In this document: in pieces, positions 19,067 through 27,299 of the stretch
Numbering within the stretch: position 1 is the stretch's first letter
How the letters are laid out: each line of letters opens with the position of its first letter
Source: Pseudomonas marvdashtae
GTDB lineage: Bacteria; Pseudomonadota; Gammaproteobacteria; Pseudomonadales; Pseudomonadaceae
DNA: 64,000 nt
Assembly (NCBI RefSeq): GCF_014268655.2
Contig: NZ_JABWQX020000001.1
Location: 1,084,001-1,148,000, forward strand
Reading direction: 5' to 3'
Program-made: the position numbers and the translations under genes
The notes under the pieces: model-generated
Databases searched by the model: none
Told to the model about the DNA's origin: nothing
The model's input: the letters and a program-made list of their open reading frames with translations, nothing else

Positions 19067-19133
19067 CAGATATAGCTTGATTAAAAGATATATCTTTTGG
19101 CTTAATGATGTTTTGCAAACTAAGATATATCTT
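19067..19133. promoter_or_regulatory. Palindromic operators AGATATATCTT before padR
   Basis: A perfect 16-base palindrome AAAAGATATATCTTTT lies at 19083-19098 and a perfect 12-base copy AAGATATATCTT at 19122-19133. A third, imperfect copy (CAGATATAGCTTG) begins near 19068, closer to the gene. The strong copies are 37 bases apart, centre to centre. Position and palindromic form point to autoregulation by the PadR protein; this is inference. Confidence 0.65.
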
Positions 19134-19364
19134 GTCCTTGCGGCGGATTATTACCGCTCAGGGAGCGACCTTACATGAATGCTCAATGGGTGCGGGGTGC
19201 GGCGGCATATATTTGCAGTGGTGAGAAATCGCCCAGGCTTAAATGTGGGAAGTTTCTGACGGCTAAACTTTAATTTTTCAGAAAGCTGCGTATTTTTCGC
19301 TCTTTCGTATGCTCGATTTACTACGAGTCCTTAGGAAGTTGCCTGCTTTTTTTTAGTTAAAGAG

Positions 19365-19424
19365 CGCCGATCATGCTCGGCGTTGGAGTGCAAACCAAGT
19401 TGCGCTTGGTTTGCAAATTCCAAC
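19365..19424 (+). promoter_or_regulatory. Two hairpins in the leader of the first pilin gene
   Basis: A small stem, CGCCGA/TCGGCG, spans 19365-19382. Next to it a long stem is formed by TGCAAACCAAG (19389-19399) and CTTGGTTTGCA (19405-19415) around a TTGCG loop, extended by GTTGGA (19382-19387) and TCCAAC (19419-19424). It ends 36 bases before the pilin ATG. It could stabilise the pilin mRNA or control its translation. The rest of 19134-19364 is AT-rich, shows no gene, and probably holds the pilus promoter. Confidence 0.6.
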
Positions 19425-19460
19425 CTTTTCTCTTTATCGCTAAGAACAGGTGTTAACAAC

Positions 19461-19946
19461 ATGCTCAAACAACTCGTATCCGGTACTGCCCTGGTCGCCG
19501 CTACCCTGGGTTCTTCGGTGGCGTTCGCTGTCGATGATGCACGCTCCTCCATCCACATCACCGCGAACATCCCGACCCAGCAGTTCCACGTGCAGCCGCG
19601 CAACCCAGACTTCGGTAAAGATGAAATCATGACCTACAACACGGTCAGCGGCACCTTGACGTCGCTGCGCCAGACCTTCGATGTGAGGAACACCGACGGT
19701 TCGGTCCATGCCTACATCGAAGGTGGCCCGGCAGCGTTGTACAACGGCAGCAACTCCATCGACCTGACCACCGCTTTCAACGGCATCACCCTGACGGCCA
19801 CGCCTCAGGAAGTGGTGGACGATGCGACCTCCACGCCAGGTACCCAGGCTGACATGACCATCATCGCGGCCAAGCCTCTGGCTACCCAGAATGGTCTGTA
19901 CACCGCCGACATGACCGTGATCTTCGACGCCGTGCCGCGCCCGTGA
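19461..19946 (+). CDS. CS1-type fimbrial major pilin
   Basis: This 161-residue secreted pilin has a signal peptide (about 1-23, cleavage near VAFA/VDDA). The mature protein resembles the alternate chaperone-usher pilins (CS1 CooA, CFA/I CfaB, Burkholderia CblA). The N-terminal beta strand IHITANIPTQQFHVQP would be the donor strand, and the C-terminus ends TADMTVIFDAVPRP, the usual beta-strand end. It is first in the locus and is followed by a strong stem-loop, an arrangement that usually gives a pilin excess over usher. A close paralogue lies at 26745. Confidence 0.87.
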   Translation: MLKQLVSGTALVAATLGSSVAFAVDDARSSIHITANIPTQQFHVQPRNPDFGKDEIMTYNTVSGTLTSLRQTFDVRNTDGSVHAYIEGGPAALYNGSNSIDLTTAFNGITLTATPQEVVDDATSTPGTQADMTIIAAKPLATQNGLYTADMTVIFDAVPRP

Positions 19947-19995
19947 TGCCATTCGATGCCCGGTGAGTCTCAACTCATCGCCACGGGCATTGTCG

Positions 19996-20029
19996 CAGGC
20001 CGGCCGGTTCTCCCCAGCCGGTCGGCCTG
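19996..20029 (+). promoter_or_regulatory. Stem-loop between major pilin and usher genes
   Basis: CAGGCCGGCCGG (19996-20007) pairs with CCGGTCGGCCTG (20018-20029), 12 pairs including one wobble, with a 10-base loop. No T-run follows, so it is more likely a partial terminator or a 3' stabiliser of pilin mRNA than a full terminator. Confidence 0.7.
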
Positions 20030-20073
20030 TACCTGAAACGCCCCGATAGCTCGCTGAATATGAGAATCCGTTG

Positions 20074-22605
20074 ATGTTTCCGATGACACCCATCGCAGGT
20101 GCGCTCGCGCTATGTTTGTGTGCGACTGCATTGGCCGCGCCAACCGCCCCCGGTACGACGCCAAGAAGCCTGTTGTCCCAGGCCAAGGGCCTGCCGGCGG
20201 AGTTTGAAGCCCACTTCTTCGATGTGCCTCTCGCGGTTCGTATTGAACTCAATCAACAGTATCTCGGTGAAGCCATGGTGGTCTTGACGCGGGATGATCG
20301 CATCACCCTGCTGGAATTTACCGACACGCAAGACAGCACGATAAAAGCCGTCGACCGCGAACAATGGGAACAGCGCCTCAAGCAGGGACAAGCATTGGGC
20401 GCGTGCGAAACCAACTGCACTGGCGGGTTGCTGGCCGTGCACTACAGCCTCGAAAACTCATTGGTGTCGATCCTGACCCAGGACGTCGAGCGCGCAACTG
20501 AAACCAAGCGTTTCTACGATCAACCGGAAGGCGGCAGCCTCGGCCTGATCCTCAATAACCAACTCAATATCAATGGCGGCCAGGAACAGGACGCCGGCGG
20601 ACGTTATGGCCTCAACGCCAGTTCCAGCCTGGGCAACTGGAGCCAGTCGCTCGACCTCCAGCTCTCACGCCTCGGCGGGCCGGATGACAAGATTTACCAC
20701 GCCGTCCATGAGCTCTATACACAACGGGAAATGGAAGGAAATTTTTTTCGCCTGGGTTATTTCACGCCAAGCTCCGATGGCTTGAATCGGCAGATCCGTT
20801 CGTTCGGCGCCAATCCGGATACCGCGCTGGGGGTAATGTACGGCAGTTCCGACAGCCTGGTGATCGACAATCCCAAACCCAGCGTCTACCCCATCTATGT
20901 CACCGCCAGCCGTCAGGCGTCGGTGGAAATCTATCGCAACGGCTTGCTGATCAATACCCAGGCCGTCAGCGCGGGCTTGCAGAGCCTGGACACCCGGCCC
21001 TTGCCCGGCGGCATCTATGAGGTTGAAGTACGGCTGGTCGAGGACGGGCAAACGTCCGCCACCAGCCAAGAGCTTGTCTACAAGCCCAACAATTGGAACA
21101 GCACCGAAGACCGCTGGCGCTATAACCTGTTTGCCGGGCGGGAAACCCGCCTCTGGAGCAACTGGGAAGACCAGCCCTCGGGTTTCAACACGGCAGGGCT
21201 GGGCGTCAATTACCTGCTGCATCCTCGAGTGATTCTCGGCGCCTCCACACGCCAGGTGCAGGATAAATTGCAAGTTGGCACCTCGGTGGACTGGACGCTC
21301 GCCAGCAGCACCAGCCTGTACGCCAACGTCTACCAGACTCAGCAGTACGGCACCGGCTTGGATTTGCAAGGCCTGTACAGCTACGGCAACGGCAGCGTCG
21401 TCGCCAGCCACAACCGCAGTTGGCTCGACACCCGCAACACCTACGAGACCCTGCCGGACGGCACCCGTATTCGCCAGCGCAACGTGTTCGTCGGCCAGAC
21501 CAGCAACTCGTCGCTGTCGGTCAATCATCGCTTGAGTAACAAGACCTCCCTCAACGGACGGCTGGCCTACAGCGAAGGCAATGTCCAGGGCACCGGTCTG
21601 GACCTGGGCTGGACCCAGCGCGGCCAATTGCGTGGCAGCGATGCCAACTGGCGACTGTCGGTATTCGACCGTCCGGGCACGTCGAGCACGGGCGACAAGC
21701 GCAATCGCGGCCTGGACCTGAGCGTCAGCGTGGCCTTGGGCGGGCCGGGCGAGTATTGGTCGGGCAGCATCGGCACCCGCACCTCCCGCGATGGCGAGCG
21801 GGACAACAATGCCTCGCTGTCGTATCGCCGCAGCCTGGAGGACCACGTACTGCAAAGCGTTTCCGGCACGGTGCTGGCCGACACTTATGGCGTGGGCCTG
21901 TCCGGCCTCGCCAGCTTCGAGACCGATTCACTGTTCGGCGATGGCTTCGTCCAGCGCTCGTCCTACAACGACAACCTCACCGGCGGCCTGAACTTGACCA
22001 GCACAGTAGCCGTGGGCGGCCAGAAAGCGGCGATCACTGGCGTACCCCAAGGGCGCGGCGCGGGCATGATCGTCGACGTGGAAACCGACTTGGACGGGGT
22101 CGCCCTGCGCGCCGACGACTTGACGGGTGGCAGCACCCTGCTGCGCGCTGGCCGTAACTTCGTGCCGATCACCGCTTACAAGAACAGCATGGTGACGTTC
22201 GATTTCGAGGGTGTTCATCCACCGGCGGCCAACATCGAGCCGTCGCGTACCCGGTATCACTTGAACAAGGGTGGCGTGGACTATCGCAGGATTCAGGTCA
22301 TGCGCACGGTCACCGTGCTCGGACGTTTGCTGGATGACCAGGGGCAACCCCTAAAGGGCCATCACGTGATCAACCACGCCAGCCGTGGCATCAGTGAGGT
22401 GGATGGGTTCTTCTCGATGGAAATGAACGCCGGTTCGCCGACCTTGGAAGTGCGCTACGGCAACGAATTGTTCTGCCGCTTCCGCCTCGACCCGGACAGT
22501 GCGAGCAGTGAAGGCGATGTGCTGATGATCGGGGATTTGCGTTGCACGCCGGATACCTTGGCCGATACGGCGGTTGCCGAGGTCGGAGCGAAACAACGCT
22601 CATGA
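20074..22605 (+). CDS. CS1/CFA/I-type outer-membrane usher (CooC/CfaC/CblC-like)
   Basis: This 843-residue protein has a signal peptide (about 1-22) and a long beta-barrel region of alternating strands. It forms the outer-membrane pore and assembly platform that receives chaperone-pilin complexes. The early domain (LPAEFEAHFFDVPLAVRIEL) and the middle EVEVRLVEDGQTSATSQELV segment are typical of alternate-class ushers, which differ from classical FimD/PapC. The C-terminal part (GVDYRRIQVMRTVTVLGRLL...) carries an Ig-like/TcfC-type domain. A TTG directly precedes the ATG at 20074. It lies between pilin and tip genes. Confidence 0.87.
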   Translation: MFPMTPIAGALALCLCATALAAPTAPGTTPRSLLSQAKGLPAEFEAHFFDVPLAVRIELNQQYLGEAMVVLTRDDRITLLEFTDTQDSTIKAVDREQWEQRLKQGQALGACETNCTGGLLAVHYSLENSLVSILTQDVERATETKRFYDQPEGGSLGLILNNQLNINGGQEQDAGGRYGLNASSSLGNWSQSLDLQLSRLGGPDDKIYHAVHELYTQREMEGNFFRLGYFTPSSDGLNRQIRSFGANPDTALGVMYGSSDSLVIDNPKPSVYPIYVTASRQASVEIYRNGLLINTQAVSAGLQSLDTRPLPGGIYEVEVRLVEDGQTSATSQELVYKPNNWNSTEDRWRYNLFAGRETRLWSNWEDQPSGFNTAGLGVNYLLHPRVILGASTRQVQDKLQVGTSVDWTLASSTSLYANVYQTQQYGTGLDLQGLYSYGNGSVVASHNRSWLDTRNTYETLPDGTRIRQRNVFVGQTSNSSLSVNHRLSNKTSLNGRLAYSEGNVQGTGLDLGWTQRGQLRGSDANWRLSVFDRPGTSSTGDKRNRGLDLSVSVALGGPGEYWSGSIGTRTSRDGERDNNASLSYRRSLEDHVLQSVSGTVLADTYGVGLSGLASFETDSLFGDGFVQRSSYNDNLTGGLNLTSTVAVGGQKAAITGVPQGRGAGMIVDVETDLDGVALRADDLTGGSTLLRAGRNFVPITAYKNSMVTFDFEGVHPPAANIEPSRTRYHLNKGGVDYRRIQVMRTVTVLGRLLDDQGQPLKGHHVINHASRGISEVDGFFSMEMNAGSPTLEVRYGNELFCRFRLDPDSASSEGDVLMIGDLRCTPDTLADTAVAEVGAKQRS

Positions 22606-22609
22606 GGCC

Positions 22610-22698
22610 CTGGAAGCAAAGCTTGCCCGCGATGAACGATAACGCAGTTCACCTGAAGACCGGGGCGCCTGCATCGCGGGCAAGCCTTGCTCCCACAG
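22610..22698. repeat. REP pair (inverted), AGCAAAGCTTGCCCGCGATG type
   Basis: GGAAGCAAAGCTTGCCCGCGAT at the left and CATCGCGGGCAAGCCTTGCT at the right are near-complements. The unit belongs to a different REP subfamily from the GTGGCGAGGGAGC units and sits inside the fimbrial cluster between usher and first tip gene. Confidence 0.78.
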
Positions 22699-22754
22699 GT
22701 GAATGGCTCACCCCCTATTTGCAGTGATTTGTCTTGATGTATGAGGTTGTATAA

Positions 22755-23996
22755 ATGAAACCCTTATCGGTTGCAGTGTGCAGTGTGGTCTCGGTGTTGT
22801 TGTTGGCCTGTGCACCAGTGGCCAATGCCTTGAGCAGGGACATTACGGCGGTCTTCAGGCCTGATCCCTCGAAGCCCCAAGAAAACAAGTTCGTTAATAC
22901 CACTCCGGTCAGTGGCTACTGCACAACCTTCCCAGGGCAGTGTGGGAAGACGATGTTCAGTATTCGGTTGCCCCTGACGTTCAGTTCGACCGGCCCTATC
23001 GAGGCGAACCATGTAGATGCCCGGCAAGGTGCGATGTTTAAAGTGCCCAGCGATTGGCGACCCACGCAAGTGACCCATGAAAGTACGGGCGAGACCGAAG
23101 TTGTCGAGGTGCGCGTGAGCGCTATAGGTTCCAGGTACAAACTCCCTCGCAGAGCGGTCGACTTGGTAGGTGGAGGGGTCAGCGATTCGGAAGCTCATAA
23201 TAAATTATGGAGCAGCAGATGGCTTTATCCCCCATCACCATGTCAGTTCGGTGGTAATGCGCCCCTGGGCAGCAATTGGTACGGTTTTTTCTGGAAAACC
23301 CCGGTTGAACGCATCTGCGCAAAAAAGGCCCATTACCTTATTCCCAGTATGACTTACGAATATTTGGATTTTGCCTATGAGCTGCGTACACCCAACCCGT
23401 TGAAAATGTCGTCCGGCCAATACACAGGGGCGCTGAACTATAGCGTGGGGCCGGGGCAAGACTTTGATATGGGCGACATCATGCTTCCCAGCGATTCTGC
23501 GCTCACCTTCAATTTCAAACTCAATGTCGAGCATGCACTCAAAGTTGAAGTGCCTCCCGGCGGCAATCGCGTGGAATTGGTCCCCCAGGAAGGCTGGCAA
23601 TCCTGGCTGAACAGCGGACGTAAACCGACGCGGTTGTTTCGTGACCAACGTTTCCATATATCGGCCTCTTCGCGCTTCAAGATGGCCCTCGAATGCCAAC
23701 AAAACAGCGGCAATACCTGCGCCGTTTCGGAAACCGGCACCGGTCATGCCGTGCCGGTGGACGTCAGCGTGAGCCTACCCGTCGGCTTGACCGACGGCAC
23801 CGGCCAACCCGTCAATCGGCGTCCGTTGTTGCGTGACGGCAGCGGCACCCACCTGTTCCAACCGAGCCTGTATGTCGATCGCGGGTTGGGAACCCTGCAT
23901 TTCGAAATTGGCAGCAACAGCGTCGAGCAAATGCTCGACAGCGGCGCCAAGGCCTACACCGGTAGCGTCACGGTGATCTGGAATTCGGAAGTATAA
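22755..23996 (+). CDS. CblD/CfaE-like tip adhesin and pilus initiator, copy 1
   Basis: This 413-residue secreted protein has a signal peptide (about 1-26) and the two-domain layout of alternate-class tip proteins (CfaE, CooD, CblD): an N-terminal adhesin half with several Cys residues and a C-terminal pilin-like half that ends in VTVIWNSEV. Such proteins sit at the pilus tip and start assembly. A GAGG site lies 8 bases before the ATG. It is a close relative of the next gene over its whole length (shared DFDMGDIMLPSDSALTFNF versus DFDFGDVVVPDDSALTLNF). Its base composition is more AT-rich than the flanking housekeeping genes. Confidence 0.85.
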   Translation: MKPLSVAVCSVVSVLLLACAPVANALSRDITAVFRPDPSKPQENKFVNTTPVSGYCTTFPGQCGKTMFSIRLPLTFSSTGPIEANHVDARQGAMFKVPSDWRPTQVTHESTGETEVVEVRVSAIGSRYKLPRRAVDLVGGGVSDSEAHNKLWSSRWLYPPSPCQFGGNAPLGSNWYGFFWKTPVERICAKKAHYLIPSMTYEYLDFAYELRTPNPLKMSSGQYTGALNYSVGPGQDFDMGDIMLPSDSALTFNFKLNVEHALKVEVPPGGNRVELVPQEGWQSWLNSGRKPTRLFRDQRFHISASSRFKMALECQQNSGNTCAVSETGTGHAVPVDVSVSLPVGLTDGTGQPVNRRPLLRDGSGTHLFQPSLYVDRGLGTLHFEIGSNSVEQMLDSGAKAYTGSVTVIWNSEV

Positions 23997-24033
23997 AAGT
24001 CTATTCAACGGATCTGAATATGAGGTTGTACCC

Positions 24034-25269
24034 ATGAAAGGAACACCGACCATCGCGAGCTGTGTGCTTTCAGCGGCCTGCTTTGCCTGCCTGCCGCCTG
24101 TCGATGCCGCGACGCTGGACATCACCGCGCAATTTCGAGCGGATAGTTCGAAGCCCCAACTGAACACGTTCGTCAATACCACTCCGAATGCCGGTTATTG
24201 CGTGCAGTTCGCTGCGCTGTGCCAGTCGGCAGGGATATTCAGCCTGAGTTTGCGCACCGGCGCTTCAGGGGGACCCATCCAGGCCAATCATGAGGATGCC
24301 CGCCAAGGTGCGATGTTGAAAGTACCGGCCAACTGGCGAAGGGCAGACGTTATCCATTCAGGCACGGGCCACACCGAAGCGGTTGAAGTGCGCGTGGTCG
24401 GAATAGGCGGGGCCATCGGGCTCACGCCCAACGCGACTGAAATTGTCGGTGGCGGCGTGGGTGAGGAAACCGCCTATAACATGATATTTGGCTCGAGTTG
24501 GTGGCACGCCCCGGGGCCCTGTACGAGCCTGGGATCCAGCATTTCGCACGCGTGGTTTTTCTGGAGAGCGTCGGTAGAAGACGTCTGTGCGAAACCGTCC
24601 CGATACCTGATTTCCCAATTCAAATATCAGGACTTGAGTTTTGCCTACGAGCTGCGCACGCCCAACCCCTTGAAAATGGCGGGCGGCCAGTACCGGGGCT
24701 CGCTGACGTTGGGCATTGGGCCGGGCCGCGATTTTGATTTCGGTGACGTCGTGGTCCCTGATGACTCGGCGCTCACGCTCAATTTCACCTTGGATGTCGA
24801 GCACGTGCTCAAGGTTGAAATTCCACCGGGAGGAAACCGGGTTGAATTGGAACCTCGCGAGGGTTGGCAAGCCTGGTTGAACAATGGAAGCAAACCGACA
24901 GTGCTGTCACGCGACCAGTCGTTCCATATCTCGACGTCTTCACCTTTCAGCATGAAGCTCCAGTGCCGGTATATGGCCGGCACCGAGTGCGGTATGACGG
25001 TACCTGGGTCAGGTATCTACTACCCGGTGGATGTCTACGTAACGCTGCCCGACGGTTTGACCAATACCAGCGGGCAACCGGTCAGTCGCCGACATTTGCC
25101 TGTTTCAGGCTTTGCCAATCCTGTTCAGTTTCTCCCGGTCAGGTATATCGATCGCAAGCCAGGCACTTTGCATTTCCAGATCCGCAGCAGCAGTGTCGCG
25201 GCGATGCTTGACCGCGAGCCAGGCGCCTATTTTGGCAGCGTCACGGTGATCTGGGATTCAGAGGTTTGA
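24034..25269 (+). CDS. CblD/CfaE-like tip adhesin, copy 2
   Basis: This 411-residue paralogue follows the first tip gene after 37 bases. It has a signal peptide (about 1-24) and a matching order of motifs: TPNPLKMAGGQY, EIPPGGNRVELEPREGW, RDQSFHISTSS, and the same VTVIWDSEV end. The adhesin-half sequences between residues 80 and 200 differ more than the C-terminal halves, as expected if receptor specificity diverged while the assembly interface was kept. The leader TATGAGGTTGTA before the ATG is also shared with copy 1, supporting tandem duplication. Confidence 0.85.
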   Translation: MKGTPTIASCVLSAACFACLPPVDAATLDITAQFRADSSKPQLNTFVNTTPNAGYCVQFAALCQSAGIFSLSLRTGASGGPIQANHEDARQGAMLKVPANWRRADVIHSGTGHTEAVEVRVVGIGGAIGLTPNATEIVGGGVGEETAYNMIFGSSWWHAPGPCTSLGSSISHAWFFWRASVEDVCAKPSRYLISQFKYQDLSFAYELRTPNPLKMAGGQYRGSLTLGIGPGRDFDFGDVVVPDDSALTLNFTLDVEHVLKVEIPPGGNRVELEPREGWQAWLNNGSKPTVLSRDQSFHISTSSPFSMKLQCRYMAGTECGMTVPGSGIYYPVDVYVTLPDGLTNTSGQPVSRRHLPVSGFANPVQFLPVRYIDRKPGTLHFQIRSSSVAAMLDREPGAYFGSVTVIWDSEV

Positions 25270-25330
25270 ACGGCCCTCAGGTCCCGCAATATTCAGTGAG
25301 TTGCGTTTAATGCACGAGGTTAAAGAAGTG

Positions 25331-26074
25331 ATGAAACATTTATTGGCATGGATCGGATTCTGTCTGTTTTGCAGCGTGGCCCAGGCCGGGCCGCAGATTG
25401 GTGTCGGGGTGGTCTACGACTACCTCGATGGTGACAAAAGCACCTACATGAAACGCGTGTTCAACGGCGGGACGTCCACGGCCTTCGTCAAGGTCAACAT
25501 CCTGGAAATTATCTATAACCAGGACGGCACCTATCAGGAAGTGCCCTTGCAGAGCCAGGCCAGCGCCACAGCCAAGGACGGCCTGATGGCCAGTCCGGCG
25601 CGGCTGATCGTCCCGGCCAATGGCATGCAGGGTACGCGGTTGCTGTTCATGGGCAACCGCGACAAGGAGCGTTACTTCCGCGTTCGTTTCGTGCCGGTGG
25701 TGCCGGAAGCCGAGGACGAGTTCGCGGTCAGTGCCGAGGAACGTGAAGCGTACAAAAAGGAGCGCGTGGCAGCGGGAGTCAAGGTCCTGGCGGGCTACGG
25801 CACGGTGTTTTTCGTGCGGCCCAAGAATACCCGTTTCGAGACGGTGATCGATGACAGCGCCGCTCGTTATTCGATGCGCAACAACGGCAATAGCGTGTTG
25901 ATCATCGATGAGTTCAAGGACTGTGTCGCGAAGAAAGAAAACGATTGCCGGCCAACCACCAAGCATCACGTCATGGCCGGCCGTAGTTTTTCCTTCGATA
26001 AAGAAGCGGGGCGTGAATACCGCTTCACGCTGATCGAGGGTGGCAAGGAAAAAAACGTCGAGATCAAGGGGTGA
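25331..26074 (+). CDS. Periplasmic pilus chaperone (CfaA/CooB/CblB-like)
   Basis: This 247-residue protein has a signal peptide (about 1-20, cleavage after VAQA) and two Ig-like domains expected for an alternate-class chaperone that caps pilin subunits. Visible hallmarks are the first strand IGVGVVYDYLDGDKST, MASPARLIVPANGMQGTRLL, and YFRVRFVPVVPE, where a conserved Arg anchors the subunit C-terminus. In CFA/I-type operons the chaperone gene comes first; here it is fifth. ATG 25331 is preferred; an in-frame ATG at 25310 would add seven residues that blur the signal peptide. Confidence 0.85.
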   Translation: MKHLLAWIGFCLFCSVAQAGPQIGVGVVYDYLDGDKSTYMKRVFNGGTSTAFVKVNILEIIYNQDGTYQEVPLQSQASATAKDGLMASPARLIVPANGMQGTRLLFMGNRDKERYFRVRFVPVVPEAEDEFAVSAEEREAYKKERVAAGVKVLAGYGTVFFVRPKNTRFETVIDDSAARYSMRNNGNSVLIIDEFKDCVAKKENDCRPTTKHHVMAGRSFSFDKEAGREYRFTLIEGGKEKNVEIKG

Positions 26075-26118
26075 CGGTTGCCGTCGCCGCATCTTCGTTG
26101 ACGCCAAAGGTAATCACT

Positions 26119-26601
26119 ATGTTCAAGACACTGGCAAGACCCCTCGCGTTGACCGTCCTGATGCTGCCGTGGGGGCCGGTCTGGGGAGCAGTCGAGCGGG
26201 AAACTTTCGAGCTCTACGTGACCATCCCGACGGTTGATTTCTATGTGCTGCCGCTCGACCCGCAACTGGTCCAGCGTGAGCAACGCTTGCCTTTCAGCAC
26301 TATCACCAATGAGCTCAGCCCGTTGCGGGCGACCTACGAGGTGAAGAACAGCAACGGTTCCATCGGCGCGCGCCTGGGGGAAGAGGCGTATTTGTCCAAT
26401 GGCCGTGACCGCATTGATTTGCGCGTGACGTTCAACAACGTTGAGTTGAGCCTGGACTCGACTCAGGTGGTATCGGCCAACGAGGCCAGGCCTGGGCGTC
26501 AGGTGCCGTTGGTCATTGCCGCCATTAAGCCCGATGACGAATACAAGCCGGGGGATTACTACGGCACGGTGCATATGGTTTTTGATGCCGTTGCGCCGTA
26601 G
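26119..26601 (+). CDS. CS1-type minor pilin-like subunit
   Basis: This 160-residue secreted subunit has a signal peptide (about 1-23, end WGAV) and the CS1 pilin layout but is clearly diverged from the two major-type pilins. It keeps TIPTVDFYVLP near the N-terminus, the central NELSPLRATYEVKNSNGSIGA and the C-terminal GTVHMVFDAVAP strand, and lacks the HVQPR motif. It may be a minor or spacer pilin. AAAGG lies 8 bases before the ATG. It follows the chaperone after 44 bases. Confidence 0.8.
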   Translation: MFKTLARPLALTVLMLPWGPVWGAVERETFELYVTIPTVDFYVLPLDPQLVQREQRLPFSTITNELSPLRATYEVKNSNGSIGARLGEEAYLSNGRDRIDLRVTFNNVELSLDSTQVVSANEARPGRQVPLVIAAIKPDDEYKPGDYYGTVHMVFDAVAP

Positions 26602-26744
26602 GGCTTTCGAAGACGTTTGTAATTTGTTCCATGAGAGCTTGTTCCCGCCAGCTTGCAAGGCCGGCCCAAGTGTTAAAGGTGCGTGCCGGTCTTTTGGCTG
26701 GCGTGCATTTCCGTTGTCTAAAATCCGACCAATAGGAAGTAAAC

Positions 26745-27239
26745 ATGCTTAAAAAATTACTCTGCGCGACTGTATTGGGTGCCGGTGCCATGAATGGCTC
26801 TTTGGTATTCGCTGCCGACGACGCGCGCGCGGCGATTCATATCACTGCGAACATTCCGAACCAGCAGTTTCATGTGCAGCCGCGGGATCCGGAGTTTGGC
26901 AAGGACGAAGTGATGCAATATGACCCCATCACAGATCGTTTAAGAAATTTGCGCCATACCTATGATGTAAAGAACACCGAAGGCTCCGTGCATGCCTATA
27001 TCGAGGGAGGTCCGGCTTGGCTCAGCAGCGGGTCAGCCAAGATTAACCTCAATGTGTCATTCAATAACAAGTTCCTGCACGGCTTCCCTCAGGAGGTCGT
27101 GGATGATGCTACGTCCACGCCGGGCACCCAGGTGGAGATGGTTATTGGCGCCGACAGATATCTTGATGGGAATCCACCAGGCCTGTACACCGGGAACTTC
27201 ACGGTCATCTTCGACGCGGTGCCTCGCGTAGCGCTCTGA
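26745..27239 (+). CDS. CS1-type major pilin paralogue, copy 2
   Basis: This 164-residue secreted pilin is closely similar to the first pilin at 19461: both have IHITANIP, QQFHVQPR, DFGKDE/EFGKDE, VHAYIEGGPA, PQEVVDDATSTPGTQ and TVIFDAVPR. The signal peptide ends near VFAADDA. A good AGGAAG site precedes the ATG. A 143-base gap separates it from the minor pilin gene, so it may have its own promoter or be the distal gene of the operon. Two pilins with different surface loops could build mixed fibres or allow variation. Confidence 0.87.
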   Translation: MLKKLLCATVLGAGAMNGSLVFAADDARAAIHITANIPNQQFHVQPRDPEFGKDEVMQYDPITDRLRNLRHTYDVKNTEGSVHAYIEGGPAWLSSGSAKINLNVSFNNKFLHGFPQEVVDDATSTPGTQVEMVIGADRYLDGNPPGLYTGNFTVIFDAVPRVAL

Positions 27240-27243
27240 GTCT

Positions 27244-27272
27244 TGTGGCGAGGGATAAATCGCCTCGCCACA
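27244..27272. terminator. Single REP-like hairpin between convergent genes
   Basis: TGTGGCGAGG/CCTCGCCACA stems enclose GATAAATCG. It lies between the end of the pilus locus and the convergent PBP gene and can fold on either strand; there is no long T-run. Confidence 0.6.
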
Positions 27273-27299
27273 TGTGCTTGACCCACATGTTGCTGTCAC

